A DNA stretch of 64,000 nt from the NCBI RefSeq assembly GCF_025370935.1, contig NC_133479.1, positions 2,793,528 through 2,857,527 on the forward strand, written 5' to 3'. Position 1 is the first letter of the stretch. Each line of letters opens with the position of its first letter. This document shows, piece after piece, positions 32,201 to 43,231 of the stretch. The translations under genes were made by a program, and so were the position numbers. The notes below the pieces were generated by a model that saw only the letters and a program-made list of their open reading frames with translations, did not search any database and had not been told where the DNA came from. This DNA is from Choristoneura fumiferana (lineage: Eukaryota > Arthropoda > Insecta > Lepidoptera > Tortricidae).

Positions 32201-33957
32201 ATAATAATATATACAAGAAATAAAATATGTGTCTCACCAAAAGCAGTGTCTCCTGAATTAGGTATGGGTTTGGTAAACAGGATAGTAGTATCAACATCCT
32301 GCGAGGACTTGACCACGGAGTCGTCATCATCGCTCACATCATCACCCACAACTTGGTTGTCTTCACCTTCAATGTCTACTACATCATCTAGTTCGTCCTC
32401 TTCTGCTCTTGCTAGGATTGTGTTGGCTGGAAAGAGACAAATGCACGGGGTAAGTTTAAAGAGTTTTTAGAGCATTAATGAAAAAAACCGCCCAAGTGGG
32501 AGTCAGACTCGCGCACCAAGAGATCCGTAGCATTATCTATACAACATTAGACATTACCAAAAAAAACCTGTTTGTGGTATGGGAGCCACCATTGTATATA
32601 TTAATTATAAATTTTAATTTAACTATTTCTTTTTAAAGTGAATATACAACTAAATATTCTATGAATATTTCAAGCTTCTACCTGTTGCCGTTATTAATAC
32701 TGAGCAAAAAACAGCAAAAACATCATGTTTTTAGTATTTCTTGTTATAGTGGCAACAGAAATACATAATCTTGTGAAAATTTCAATTGTCTAGCTATCAT
32801 GGTTCATGAGATACAGCCTGGTGACAGACGGACAGCAGAGTCTTAGTAATAGATTCCCGTTTTTACCCTTTGGGTATGGAACCCTAAAATGGTTACCCAT
32901 GAATCTAAGTCATGTGAACATCATTGTCAATAGTATGCTAAAAAATGTTCATAGTGGGCATTAGTTGAATGATATTGATAGTAAAACAAGATAGTTAATT
33001 TATGTTCACAACCTTAAATCACGTTAAATAGAAGCAAAGGATCATTGAGATACAGGAAACAGTACACTGTTACCAATTGCTAACCTTTGTGATCAATAAA
33101 GATGACTTCATACAAAATTGAATAAACAAAACACATTTTTAAATCACATTTCGATTGATATACAGTAGAATCCGTTATAACAACGGCCAAGGGACTGTGC
33201 TTGCCGTACTAAACAAACGGATGTACTTTCATGGTAGCTCATATTAAAACCAAACATATGCCTATACTTTCATCACTAAGAACGGTTGGTTGTTAAATGC
33301 GAAGTTGTACTGAACGGACTACACTGTATTCATATAGTTTTTAAAGAATTTATAAAACTACTGTAAAAAAACTTCCTTGTTGAGTATGATGACTAATAAA
33401 ATAATCAGCTTATGTACATATGGTACAAAATATATGCACTAGTGTGGGTAAGATAGGCAAAACTATTGAATTTTGAGTAGACTATTAACATCAATAGTTG
33501 AATTTTTAATTCTATATTGATAATTGTTAAGGATTTCTCACAAAATTTCTGAGCAAGGTAAGTAACCATTCACAGTATCTTATTGGAAACTATTCGAAGC
33601 AAAATAGCATTGCAGAACACCCATTGTCACTGCAGCTCGTGAATTAATGCGGAAATACCCTTATTTGACCTAGAACTTGGCTAAAATAGGGCAAATCAGT
33701 AAGGTTAAGTTGTTCACCGATTAACTCAAGAAATTCAAAAATATTTTTTTGAATGAGACTTATACCAAATTAACATGAATATAACTGCCAAAAAAGTAGT
33801 CAATATGGTAATAAAAGAACAACTTTCACTTATAAACCGTGATATAAGTTGCCACGTCCATACGCGATTTCGGGGTTCTATAGAATAGAAACTTACCGCT
33901 TTGAAAGCAAAGTAGAGCAGCCGGCAGCACCAACAACGTTAAATACAACAGTTTCAT
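29278..33957 (-). CDS. SSR1: translocon-associated protein alpha (TRAP-alpha / SSR1), complete, 5 exons
   Basis: The coding exons are 33897-33957, 32238-32426, 31177-31454, 30026-30266 and 29278-29348, joined at GT-AG sites with consistent phases (total 840 nt, 279 residues). TRAP-alpha is a single-pass ER membrane subunit of the TRAP complex, which assists Sec61-dependent protein insertion. The product has a signal peptide (residues 1-18, MKLLYLTLLVLPAALLCF) and an acidic lumenal stretch (28-56). The lumenal beta domain carries glycosylation sites NFT (126) and NQT (181). One membrane helix (about 198-216, FFLYVFLGAACVLALVL) precedes a basic cytosolic tail ending SPRMRKAKRSAGDD. The length matches the family (human 286). 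The introns hold a SINE end (30312-30362), a MITE (30520-30581) and a LINE tail (30975-31075). Confidence 0.95.
29622..29879. mobile_element. MITE with GTTTGCTCACCCGCGA ends, in SSR1 intron 4
   Basis: AACAATTAGTTTGCTCACCC at the left is mirrored by GGGTGAGCAAAGTAATTGTT at the right, and GTTCGAAACGCGACAGTG lies at the centre. Related copies lie at 36047-36263 and 39531-40051. It sits within SSR1 intron 4. Confidence 0.65.
30520..30581. mobile_element. short palindromic MITE in SSR1 intron 3
   Basis: CAGTCAGCTGCAGAGAAAAG is mirrored by CTTTCTCTGCAGCTGACT around CCCTGTAACGGC, between TA dinucleotides. This 62-bp element ends like the mariner-type MITEs. Confidence 0.65.
30975..31078 (+). mobile_element. 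RTE-like LINE tail in SSR1 intron 3
   Basis: CCGCCTATTGCTTACC and GTGTGCAATAAAGAGTTACT match the end of the element at 18520-18910. Confidence 0.55.
32483..32890 (+). repeat. dispersed repeat in SSR1 intron 1
   Basis: AAGTGGGAGTCAGACTCGCG, TCTATACAACATTAGACATT and TTTGGGTATGGAACCCTAAA are shared with 57548-57960. The class is unassigned. Confidence 0.5.
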
Positions 33958-34099
33958 ATTTAATTTATGTGTATTTTAGTAATCTAAACTGTGAAATCCA
34001 AAGGCGACCGTCACTAAAGATTACAGGCCATTCACTTCACGATCACCCGCACACCGCAAGAAACTTGAGGCAAAATGCCAATTTTCTTTCCAACTCGAT

Positions 34100-34107
34100 T
34101 GACGTGG
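34100..34107 (+). promoter_or_regulatory. candidate UPR element (TGACGTGG) upstream of SSR1
   Basis: TGACGTGG, the core recognised by XBP1 in the unfolded-protein response, lies 143-150 bp upstream of the SSR1 start codon. TRAP subunits are UPR targets in other animals. A single 8-base match is weak evidence. Confidence 0.3.
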
Positions 34108-34347
34108 AATGTTGTGTCACTAGTGCTGCGACTCAAATTACCGATGATATGATACCGTTTCGTTTGTCGATTCAGTAAAAAAATAATTAATGTATAATTC
34201 GATTTGAAATGTATAATTACAACTCGAACTTATAAAGTTGCTAATGGCAAATATCCCTTAGATTAAGAAATAACATGTATATTTGATTATTAGCTGAACT
34301 AAATAAATAGTTACCTTCCTACTCCTACCTAGTTACGTCTTACTAAT

Positions 34348-34475
34348 CCAGAGGGGCTAGTACGAAATTCTAAAATCAAAGTTCGTATCGTACCGTCTCT
34401 TTCACTCTCGTATTAAATAATATTAGCGTCAGCAGGGCGGCAAGATACGAAGTTCGGAGTTGGGATTTCGCACTT
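34348..34475. mobile_element. palindromic MITE, CTACTACGAAACTCGAA family
   Basis: GGGCTAGTACGAAATTCTAA is mirrored by GATTTCGCACTTCGTAC at the right, with TTAAATAATATTAGCGTCAG inside. The small minus-strand frames here are repeat-derived. Confidence 0.55.
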
Positions 34476-34619
34476 CGTACTATTATAAATGCGAAAAATT
34501 GTAAGCATGTAAATATGTGTTTGACATATAGATAGATAGCTGGATCTCTGGTATAACACATTGGTTAGGTAATATGAATCCCAATATTCCCACAAGCTCG
34601 GGTTATATGTAACATTTTG

Positions 34620-34925
34620 CAGGATATCGGCTTCTCATAATTCTATCAATAACCTTCCTGTCGAACTTAAAACTCTGGAAGGCAATCAGTTCAGATACAA
34701 ATAAAAAAATTGACTAACACAAAAAGTGTTCTACAAAATTATTTGAATGTGACGGAAGGAAGTGAATAACAGTATTGTAAAAAAAAAACTAGTTGTATTT
34801 AGCTGATAAAATGTGTATGTATGGTAGGGATATAAATATTGTACGCCCACATTGGGTAACTGTTGGAACTATTATATTATGTCATCTTTTGTACACAGTT
34901 TGACAATAAATAAATTCTATTCTAT
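34620..34925 (+). pseudogene. decayed LINE RT C-terminus and tail
   Basis: A broken frame reads NSINNLPVELKTLEGNQFRYK, recalling the C-terminal part at 6210 and 44551 (IYNKLP..I). After stops it runs into a tail of ATTCTATTCTATTCTA. Heavily degraded. Confidence 0.45.
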
Positions 34926-34929
34926 TCTA

Positions 34930-35717
34930 TCAATTTAAACTAATGTATTCAAGAGTAAATATTTGAAGTACTGCCTTGATAGGCTGCAGTTATTTTAATA
35001 TAATTAGAAATATTATCTTTCACGTACTAAGCCATAATAAGCCTTTTGCAACTAATGTTATTATTAATGTTAAATATTAGCCTACCTATGAAAACAACAT
35101 CAATATCTAGCTCTGATAAATTGAACAGTCTAAAGAACTTTTCGTTAAATAAATAAGTGTTTTTTTTTTTAAGTTTTACTAGTCACTTATTGACTCCTCA
35201 TTTCATGAGTCCTCGAGTATTTTTTTAATGAGAAATAAATCAACAGTAAGTGTAACTGACAAAATGTACACAAAGCCAAATACTGAAAGTGATTTTACCA
35301 CGCTTCCGGATGGAACTACTGGTCTGAAATTAGGAAAGTCCCTATACGTAGTCCCGAAAGTCCCGATATGAGATTACATAGTATCGACAGCAAAAGAACG
35401 CGTATTAACAGCAATGTGATAAAAACTGTTTAATTTTGTTTTTTCTTAAACTTTACGGTATCTTTTTTTTCAGTTATACTGTATCAAGTCAGATGATTTA
35501 ATTCGCAATCTTTTGTTACCATGTACTTAAACTGTTATTATTGAAATTATAAAAGCGATAAGATTAGATAATTCTCAAATGACATGTAAAAAAAAAATTA
35601 TATGACTGGAGGTTAAATACATTCAACGAGTCAATGGTCACACAGTATTTGAATACAACAGACTTAATTCAGTCGCAGTTCTTCAATTGAAGTGGAAAGT
35701 TGTAAACCGAATACATT
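34930..35717. other. spacer upstream of AGXT2
   Basis: No gene recognised. The AGXT2 promoter and 5' UTR must lie at the right end, but no clear TATA box or initiator was found. Confidence 0.35.
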
Positions 35718-38700
35718 ATGTCGAATAGAGGTGCTTAATAAATTAATAAATAAATTAAACACCCTTACTTACTTACTTAATCTAGTGACTTATCGAAACA
35801 ATTATGAAAATAAAAATGGTAGATGTGAATAATATTTAAAAAAGTACAATATATATATATTTTAATTTTCAGTGGGGTCTGTTTGCTTAAATACAATAAC
35901 TAGGCGTTTTAGTGGCGCCACAAACCTGCCGCTTTGTGAATTCAAGCCAAATCCTTACTTGGTAAGTGAGAAATACGTATTTCTTAGCAATACATGTACT
36001 TAAATTCAATGAATCATAAAATAATGATAATAATTTTTCTAGGCTATAAACTATTACTTTGCTCACCCATGTCCTTACGATCCATCCATGTAACAAATGT
36101 GTGTTCATGCAGCTCCTCCACACACAACATACTGTAACATATACAAGTCACACAAACACAACTATAACGACGACCATACTACGGCGACCCGTTTCGAACT
36201 TTACCAGAGTTCATCTTCAGAGCAACACAGCTGTTAACAGATAAAGGTTCCGTGAGCAATTTAAACCAGGGATTTTCAGAAAAATGTCGGTGCATTATTC
36301 AAGATTTTTTTGTTTACATATTTGATGAAATAATTTTACTTTTAAAGCAATCGCAGATTATGTGAGCAAAATAAAAAAGTTAATTTTTTTCATAGCTAAT
36401 TCATTTTGAACAAAAATATCGTGAGACTCACTCATATTAAATATATTGACCCGGATAACTCACATCTTAAATTGAGTTTAGCCCGACATGTTTCGGGCTA
36501 ATCCGTAGCGTAGCGTGACGTGTGCGGAGCCGCCGAGTCGCGTTGCTCCAAAGAGGAAGGGCTACGAATAAGCCCGAAACATGTCGGGCTAAACTCGATT
36601 TAAGACGTGAGTTATCCGGGTCAATATATTTAATATAGCTAATTCATTTTCACATTCTTTCTACAATTTTATTATTTTACTTTTCTTTTGTTTCAGGGAC
36701 CTTCCGTCGAAAAAACCGAGAAAATAAAAGCTACAAATATACCACCTGCTGTGTATAATATTTACAAGAAGCCTGTGCTCATCCACCAAGGCCATATGCA
36801 ATGGCTCTTTGATCATGAGGGAAAAAGATACTTGGATCTCTTTGGAGGCATAGTCACTGTCTCAGTGGGACACTGTCACCCGTTAGTATATTCATCTGTT
36901 TACTCTTTCTAATGAGCTTTCTCCAGAATATCACACCTTAAGAGAAAAAGTAGACACAGCTGCATCTCGGCCAGAATACTTTTATGTCTCTTTTATACCA
37001 GTCTCCTCAATCTTGTAATACTGCTACTCAAGTATGGTATCAAATATGGTATGATCGCAGTGAGTGATTAGCTACGTAGCAAGAGTAGCCAATGCTACGG
37101 GCCCCGCGCGCCTAGGGGCCCCGCGGACCATAAAAATCATCATAAAAATGTCAGTTTAGATAAAATCATGTTTTTTTAAATCAATGTGTACAATACCTAC
37201 TACCACCACAAAATCAACACGAAACCGCCGTCAAAAAAACATATGGTATCAAAATGAGCGACTATAGTGTTTTATTTAATACTAAGTATAAACTTGAAGC
37301 AAATCATGGGCCCCATGATAAAATTTGCTACAGGCCTCGCGCTGGCTTAATCCAGCTCTGTATGATTGTTTGATGTTTATTTTATTTTTAGCATTTCTTT
37401 CTTTCTCAGACATCAGCAAACTGGAGTACATCAAGGATATTATAAATACATGCTTTCCAGTTTTACATTACGCTCTTCTCAACAATCTGGATCGCCTGTT
37501 TATTTTAATCAATTCAAATAATTATTATCTTATCTAGCTGTACTGGTAGCTTAATAATAAGGTTACATCTTAAATTCTTTTTACAGAAGAGTCGTAGCAG
37601 CATTGAATGAGCAATCAAAGAAACTTTGGCATACAACTAATATTTACAAGCATCCAAAAATTTATGATTACGTAGAAAAGTTAACATCGAAGTTCCCTGG
37701 CGATCTCAAGGTATAGATAATTAAAATATTATAATGGGATAAATTCTAAACATAATAAGAATTTTTAGGAAATTTAAGATCCCTCTTCGCTGTAAGACTG
37801 CTCCGTCCTAAAAGCACCGGTAACGCAACCTTATTCCAACGTATGTTAAAATAACAATATTAAAAATTAAATTCTTTTAATCAAATAACAAGACTCATAA
37901 TTGTTACTAAGTACAATCAACGTCATAAATAAGTGATCATCTTTTATACCTTGTCACTTTAACGTCATGTTTGAAAAGCGATACGAAATTGTGTAACGAC
38001 TGAAAGCGACAAGGTACAGAAATGATCACTTATTTATGACGTTGACTGTACATAGTTATGTATGGGTGTCCAAGAGGCGGTAATTGCTTTCTTTCTGGTG
38101 ACCCGTCTGCTCGTTTATCCCCTATAATAAAAAAATACAGCCACGTAATTAACAGTGAATTATTTTCTAACATTCGAGTAAAAAGTGCTAGGTACTATAG
38201 CACCAGCGTAACTCTCAGTTTAGGTGAAATTAAGACTAGCACCTTAATCGTTTCAGGTAGTTTACTTACTAAACAGCGGCACAGAAGCAAATGAGCTAGC
38301 GATTCTACTGGCCAAGTCTTACACAGGCAACAACGATATCATATCTCTGCAAGGAAGTTACCATGGGTATTCTAACACCATACAGGGATTGACTGCCACT
38401 CAGTGTTACCGAATGCCCATACCTGTCCCAGCGGGAATTCACCACGTAAATTTTCCATTTTGTACTTTATAAATTTAAATATTACTTATCTAAGCAAAAG
38501 GAAATACAGGCACGGATATTGATTGTGTGAATAGATGTCTATGCACATGTATAAGAAGAGTTTAATGTGATTCTCGTACATAATAATTGTATCCTAAATG
38601 CTTAGCCATCTCAAAATAATCTTAATGATAATGTTAAAACATTTATTTTACTCACTGTCCTGATATACATACTCCTTTTAATAGAGAAGTCAAAAATTAT

Positions 38701-41303
38701 ATGCAAATCTTTAAGTGTTAAAGGTAAAAGTACGTAAAAGTACGTTTCTCACTAGGCCATGCTGCCCGACCCACTTCGCGGTATTTGGGGTGGCTGCCGG
38801 GATTCCTTGTCCCAAGTTCCAGGATCGTGCAGCTGTCCCATGGATTGTGTTCATTCTGATAAATATGTTCATCAGCTCAATGAGGTAACAATAAAGGATT
38901 GGGTTTCCGTAAAAAAACATTTTAGGAAGCAGCTACGTTTTCTCCCTCTATATTAATTCCCAGTCTAGAAGACTGATTAAGTAACTATACCTATACCTAA
39001 ATACAATGTAACAAAGTACAAAAACAAACATATTGGAATACGAGTGTGAAAGTGATCAAATATTTTAGTTAGTGGTGAAACTTTTTCTTTAAAGACAAGA
39101 AAACTCGTACTCACAAAATTTTTGTTGGTGTAATAAATAAATAATATATTAAATCAGAATTCAAACAATAATGGGTATATGGAAGGCTAAAAATCTGGAA
39201 GCCAAGGGGCAATTAAAACTACCAAATTAATTTTGTGCTCTTGGACTTATCATTAATTTTGCAATATTTCAGCTGTTGGACAACTCGTTGCCTAAAGGAA
39301 AAGTGGCTGGATTCTTTGCAGAATCTATTCAAGGAGTAAATGGTACAGTTCAGTTTCCAAAGGGGTATTTGAGAAAAGCAGCTGAGTTGATTAGAACAAA
39401 CGGTGGAGTTTATATTGCTGATGAGGTTTGTTTCCTTTGTTTCTTACTTCATTTGTGCACTTATCCACATATCAATCCTTTAAGTTCAACTATTATCTAT
39501 TCTGTGGTTCAATTTTCAAGTACATTACATAAACAATAACTTTGCTCACGCGCGACTTTACGATAGCTACGTCTATGCTCGTCAGCTACCCCACCTCCCC
39601 GCTGTAAGAACACACACAAATCATACAAACCTGGCTATCACCACCACCACATTACACTGACGACCAGATGGCCTAGTGGTTAGAGAACCTGACTACGAAG
39701 CTTGAGGGTTCGATTCCCGTGTCGGGGCAGATATTTGTATGAAAAATACAATGTTTGTTCTCGGGTCTTGGTGTTTACCATGTATTAAGTATATATCTAT
39801 CTATATAATTATATTTATCCGTTGCTAGTACCATAACACAAGCTTTGCTAAGCTTACTTTGGGATATGGGTATCCCGTGATATTATTATTTATTTATCTA
39901 TTTACTGACGCGTTTAGAACTCAACTAGAGTTCATCCTCGGAGTAACACAACCAGTCACCTCCTGCGTCGGCTTCGACCTTACGATAACAACATCTGGTA
40001 TCATGGTGAAGTATTGCAATCGTAAGGTTGTGAACGAGCAAAGCAATTGGTCATTGATATAAGTGATATGTTATCACAATAAATATATTATTATTATGAT
40101 TATAATTATGGATCTCCTCAAAGTAACGCCTAATTCAATAAATAAAATTTGAGGTGTCTTTGTTCAAGAATTGCTACAGACCACGAATTAGAAATCCTCT
40201 AAAAAAATTTTAATTCTAGGTACAAACTGGATTCGGTCGCATGGGAGATGCGTTCTGGGGCTTCGAGACTCATGGTGTTGTGCCTGATATCGTTACGATG
40301 GCTAAGGGCATAGGGAATGGTTTTCCATTGGCAGCTGTCGTGACTACAAAAGAAATAGCCGAAGCACATATGCGCGCTACTTACTTCAACACTTTTGGTG
40401 GTAACGCTTTAGCTTCTACAGTTGGCGAAGCTGTTTTAAAAGTAAGTTAAGAAAAAGAAAGAATTTTATTACATATTCAAAATGATTTATACTAATATAT
40501 AAATAACAAAGATAACTGGGTACTTGAAATCAAATTAAAGCTTCCAAAGTAAAGCTTGTGTTAAGTATTTTCATAGATTTTTCTGTTTTAATTTATTCTC
40601 TATTAGAATTTTTTGTTAAACTAATCAAACTTTTTTATGTTATTCAATAATTACAGGTTATCGAAGAAGAAAATCTTCAACAGAATAGCAAGGTCATTGG
40701 AAAATATTTTATGGAAAACTTAATGCAATTGCAAAAAACATACCCTGTCATTGGTGACGTACGAGGCAAGGGACTGATGCTAGGGATTGAATTAGTGCAA
40801 CCTGGAACGAAGGATGCTTTAAGTGTACCTGAAGTTTCAGAAATCCACGAAACTATCAAAGATCTGGGAATTTTAATTGGACGTGGTGGAAAATACAACA
40901 ATGTAAGTTGTGGCCAATACCGTGCTTACCTGCTTATTACATATATATTAGAATATTTTTCAATATAACGTTTTATGTTATATATAATTGAATTATTTGA
41001 TTTATATTACAATACCTCACGACCAATAAAGCATGCCCCAATTAACGCCACCTATTCAAGTCGATTTCGCATTGCACTCTTGTGAAAATAACTTAATCAT
41101 CTTATTAATAAGACTTACTACGATGGAGTTACAGAACTCTCAAGAAATAACGTGAAACCACTTCCATTGACGCTTGAGTAATATCATTTTTTTATTTGTT
41201 CCAGGTACTAAGGATAAAACCACCAATGTGTATAACAAAAGAAGACGTGAATTATACCATTTCAGTGTTAGATCAATCAATGAAGCAATTTGCAAGGAAA
41301 TAG
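35718..41303 (+). CDS. AGXT2: alanine-glyoxylate aminotransferase 2-like, mitochondrial, complete, 10 exons
   Basis: The exons are 35718-35730, 35873-35961, 36697-36881, 37587-37710, 38257-38445, 38756-38884, 39273-39425, 40220-40441, 40657-40902 and 41205-41303, all GT-AG and phase-consistent (1449 nt, 482 residues; human 514). The protein is a class III PLP aminotransferase of the mitochondrial matrix. Family members use alanine to convert glyoxylate to glycine and also act on beta-aminoisobutyrate and dimethylarginines. Seen in sequence: an arginine-rich presequence (MSNRVGSVCLNTITRRFS), GHMQWLFDHEGKRYLDLFGG, NSGTEAN (143-149), YIADEVQTGFGR with the cofactor aspartate at 293, and AKGIGNGFPL with the PLP lysine at 323. 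The first exon is tiny (13 nt) with a weak donor GTGCTT, so the start is the least certain part. AATAAA follows at 41364. AARSD1 begins 687 bp downstream on the same strand. Confidence 0.93.
36047..36263. mobile_element. degraded TTTGCTCACCC MITE in AGXT2 intron 2
   Basis: ACTATTACTTTGCTCACCCA at the left and TTCCGTGAGCAATTTAAA at the right, with GACCCGTTTCGAACTTTACC inside, match the family at 29622 with many changes. Confidence 0.5.
36434..36636. mobile_element. 203-bp foldback MITE in AGXT2 intron 2
   Basis: Arms of about 70 bp: ATATTAAATATATTGACCCG with AGCCCGACATGTTTCGGGCT inside the left arm, and the mirror image ending CGGGTCAATATATTTAATAT. A GC-rich centre contains GCGGAGCCGCCGAGTCGCG. 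The arms are about 95% complementary, so a stable hairpin would form in the pre-mRNA. Confidence 0.75.
37914..38048. mobile_element. mariner-type MITE in AGXT2 intron 4
   Basis: CAATCAACGTCATAAATAAG and the mirrored CTTATTTATGACGTTGACTG are bounded by TA on each side. The element is 135 bp. Confidence 0.75.
38073..38130 (+). repeat. remnant of CTCGTTTGCC LINE end
   Basis: GGTGACCCGTCTGCTCGTTT followed by an A-rich tail is a worn copy of the 3' end at 7616-7897. Confidence 0.4.
39531..40051. mobile_element. TTTGCTCACCC MITE split by a SINE, in AGXT2 intron 7
   Basis: The left end AAACAATAACTTTGCTCACG and right end GAACGAGCAAAGCAATTGG belong to the family at 29622. Its middle is interrupted by a tRNA-derived SINE at 39663-39903, flanked by ACTGACG. 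The SINE is therefore younger than the MITE. Confidence 0.65.
39663..39903 (+). mobile_element. tRNA-derived SINE, family C
   Basis: The head reads CCAGATGGCCTAGTGGTTAG with the B box GGTTCGATTCC, followed by TTGTTCTCGGGTCTTGGTG and a TTATTTATTTATC tail. ACTGACG flanks both sides (39656-39662 and 39904-39910). Another copy lies at 61335-61605 on the minus strand. Confidence 0.75.
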
Positions 41304-41989
41304 TTTGCCTATTATTATAGACAAATTAATTAATAATTTGTCTATTATTATTATTAGATTTTTAATAAATTATAATAGTCAGACCAAAAACCGTAATTTT
41401 ACTTACTGTTTGCACGTCCCTAAGAAGATGAATGAGGCGTTATTCCAAATGTACCTTTTATAATTATAATAAGACATTTTTGTGTTTAAAAATATCTAAA
41501 TAAATTTACTTTAATTAATACTACAATTGAACAGTAATCAAAATAAATATTTAATTCGTAAAATAAAACTTAACACAAGTAGCATATTTTATCCGTTGCT
41601 TTTTGAAAAGTTTAAATTTGTCGGCTGTGTCTGTGTGTTAAAGGTGCAACAAAAAGTATTGTAATGTGAGGTGCAATCTCGGCGCAATGTCCAATGTCAT
41701 TGATGTGATGTGGAAGGCTTAGGTGAAAGGAAAAAATATAACAGTTAGACATAAAAGTCGTAATCTAATTTTAATATTAATGTAAAAACTGATAGCAAGC
41801 CGATATAGTCCCTAGCCTGTCCTATCCGAACGAACGGCAAGTTCTGTCTGTCAGTGTCAGTTACTTTGTCTGTCTGTCAATGTCAACTAGTTGCAGCGCA
41901 GCTGTCAGGCAGGCGATTCGAAAACCAGCACGAACGATAAAATATTATTATTTACTAAAGTATTTCACTTAAAATAAAAAGAGAACAAA

Positions 41990-43197
41990 ATGGTGTTTAA
42001 ATGTCAAGAGGACAGTTTCTTAAAAGAGGTAAAAAATAAGTCAATTTACTGACGAAAATGAGACAATACGCGGTTACTGACGAAACTTGGCGCAATGTTT
42101 TCAGTTTTCGTCAAAAGTGGTATCTTGTGAGAAAACTAAGGAACCAATAATAGAATATGGGAAAACATCGCAGTTCGAAGGATATCAAGTAACTTTGGAG
42201 AACACTATACTGTTTCCAGCTGGCGGTGGACAGGTACATTTAATCATTTAAATTAATTCGTTTTTCTAACATAAAAAAAAATATACTTATAACGTGTAGT
42301 GTAGAAATATCGGACTGGATCATAATTTATTTATAATGGTTACCAATCTTAGTATATAAAAATGAATCCCTTTTTCCCTTAGTCACGGCATCACGCGTGA
42401 ACGGCTGGACCGATTTCGCTAATTATTTTTTTGTTGTGTTTGCTATTGTCAGGTGAATTGAAAAAAAACTACAGCTGGGGCGAAGCCGCGGGCACCAGCT
42501 AGTTACCAATAAAATCTCCTTTAGTTGAGACAGCAAATAACTTCATCCTAAAAACATGTCCATATTTATATTTTTTATTATTATTGCTGAAGTTTTATCT
42601 TTTATTTTTAATATATCCCATAGCAATTTTGAAAAATCTGAAAGAAAGAAAGAGAGATTTATTTTGGTATCATAGGCACCACCACCTTACAGTAATAAGA
42701 CTAAAACTAGCATTAAAACTAAGTTAGTTGGTGACACAACAGGACACCAAAAAGGGTCTCCACTCAGCATGTGTTGCCACACATTATGTGCAGAAATGCT
42801 GGTTTTAGAGCCAAAATATATGTAGATAGTGATGAAATAAGTCACAATAAAATAACCACAAGAATATCAATTAAAAAGTAAAGACATTCTAATAAAGAGA
42901 CTTGATCAACCCCTCATTTATGCGGGAACTAAAAAAAGTACTAGTTCTAGTCTCATCTGTTTAAATCTGCCTTAAATTTGGCATGGATCTGTTAAAAAAG
43001 GGTATAAAATTAAAATATATATACAAGAAGCTTCATACATGTTTTTATCTAGACTATAGATAATCACTAACAACTTATTGGCCTCTTTACTTTACGGATA
43101 TTTTATTTTCACTTGAGACGGCCAGTACTTATTTATAAAAACATCCTATATGTCAATTTGCGTAATAATGACAGCACGGGTATCAAAGTTTCGCTCC

Positions 43198-43231
<34 letters not shown>

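Noticed and set aside
33849..34178. 109-residue plus-strand gene
   Set aside because: It is antisense to SSR1 exon 1 and its promoter, and has no domain.
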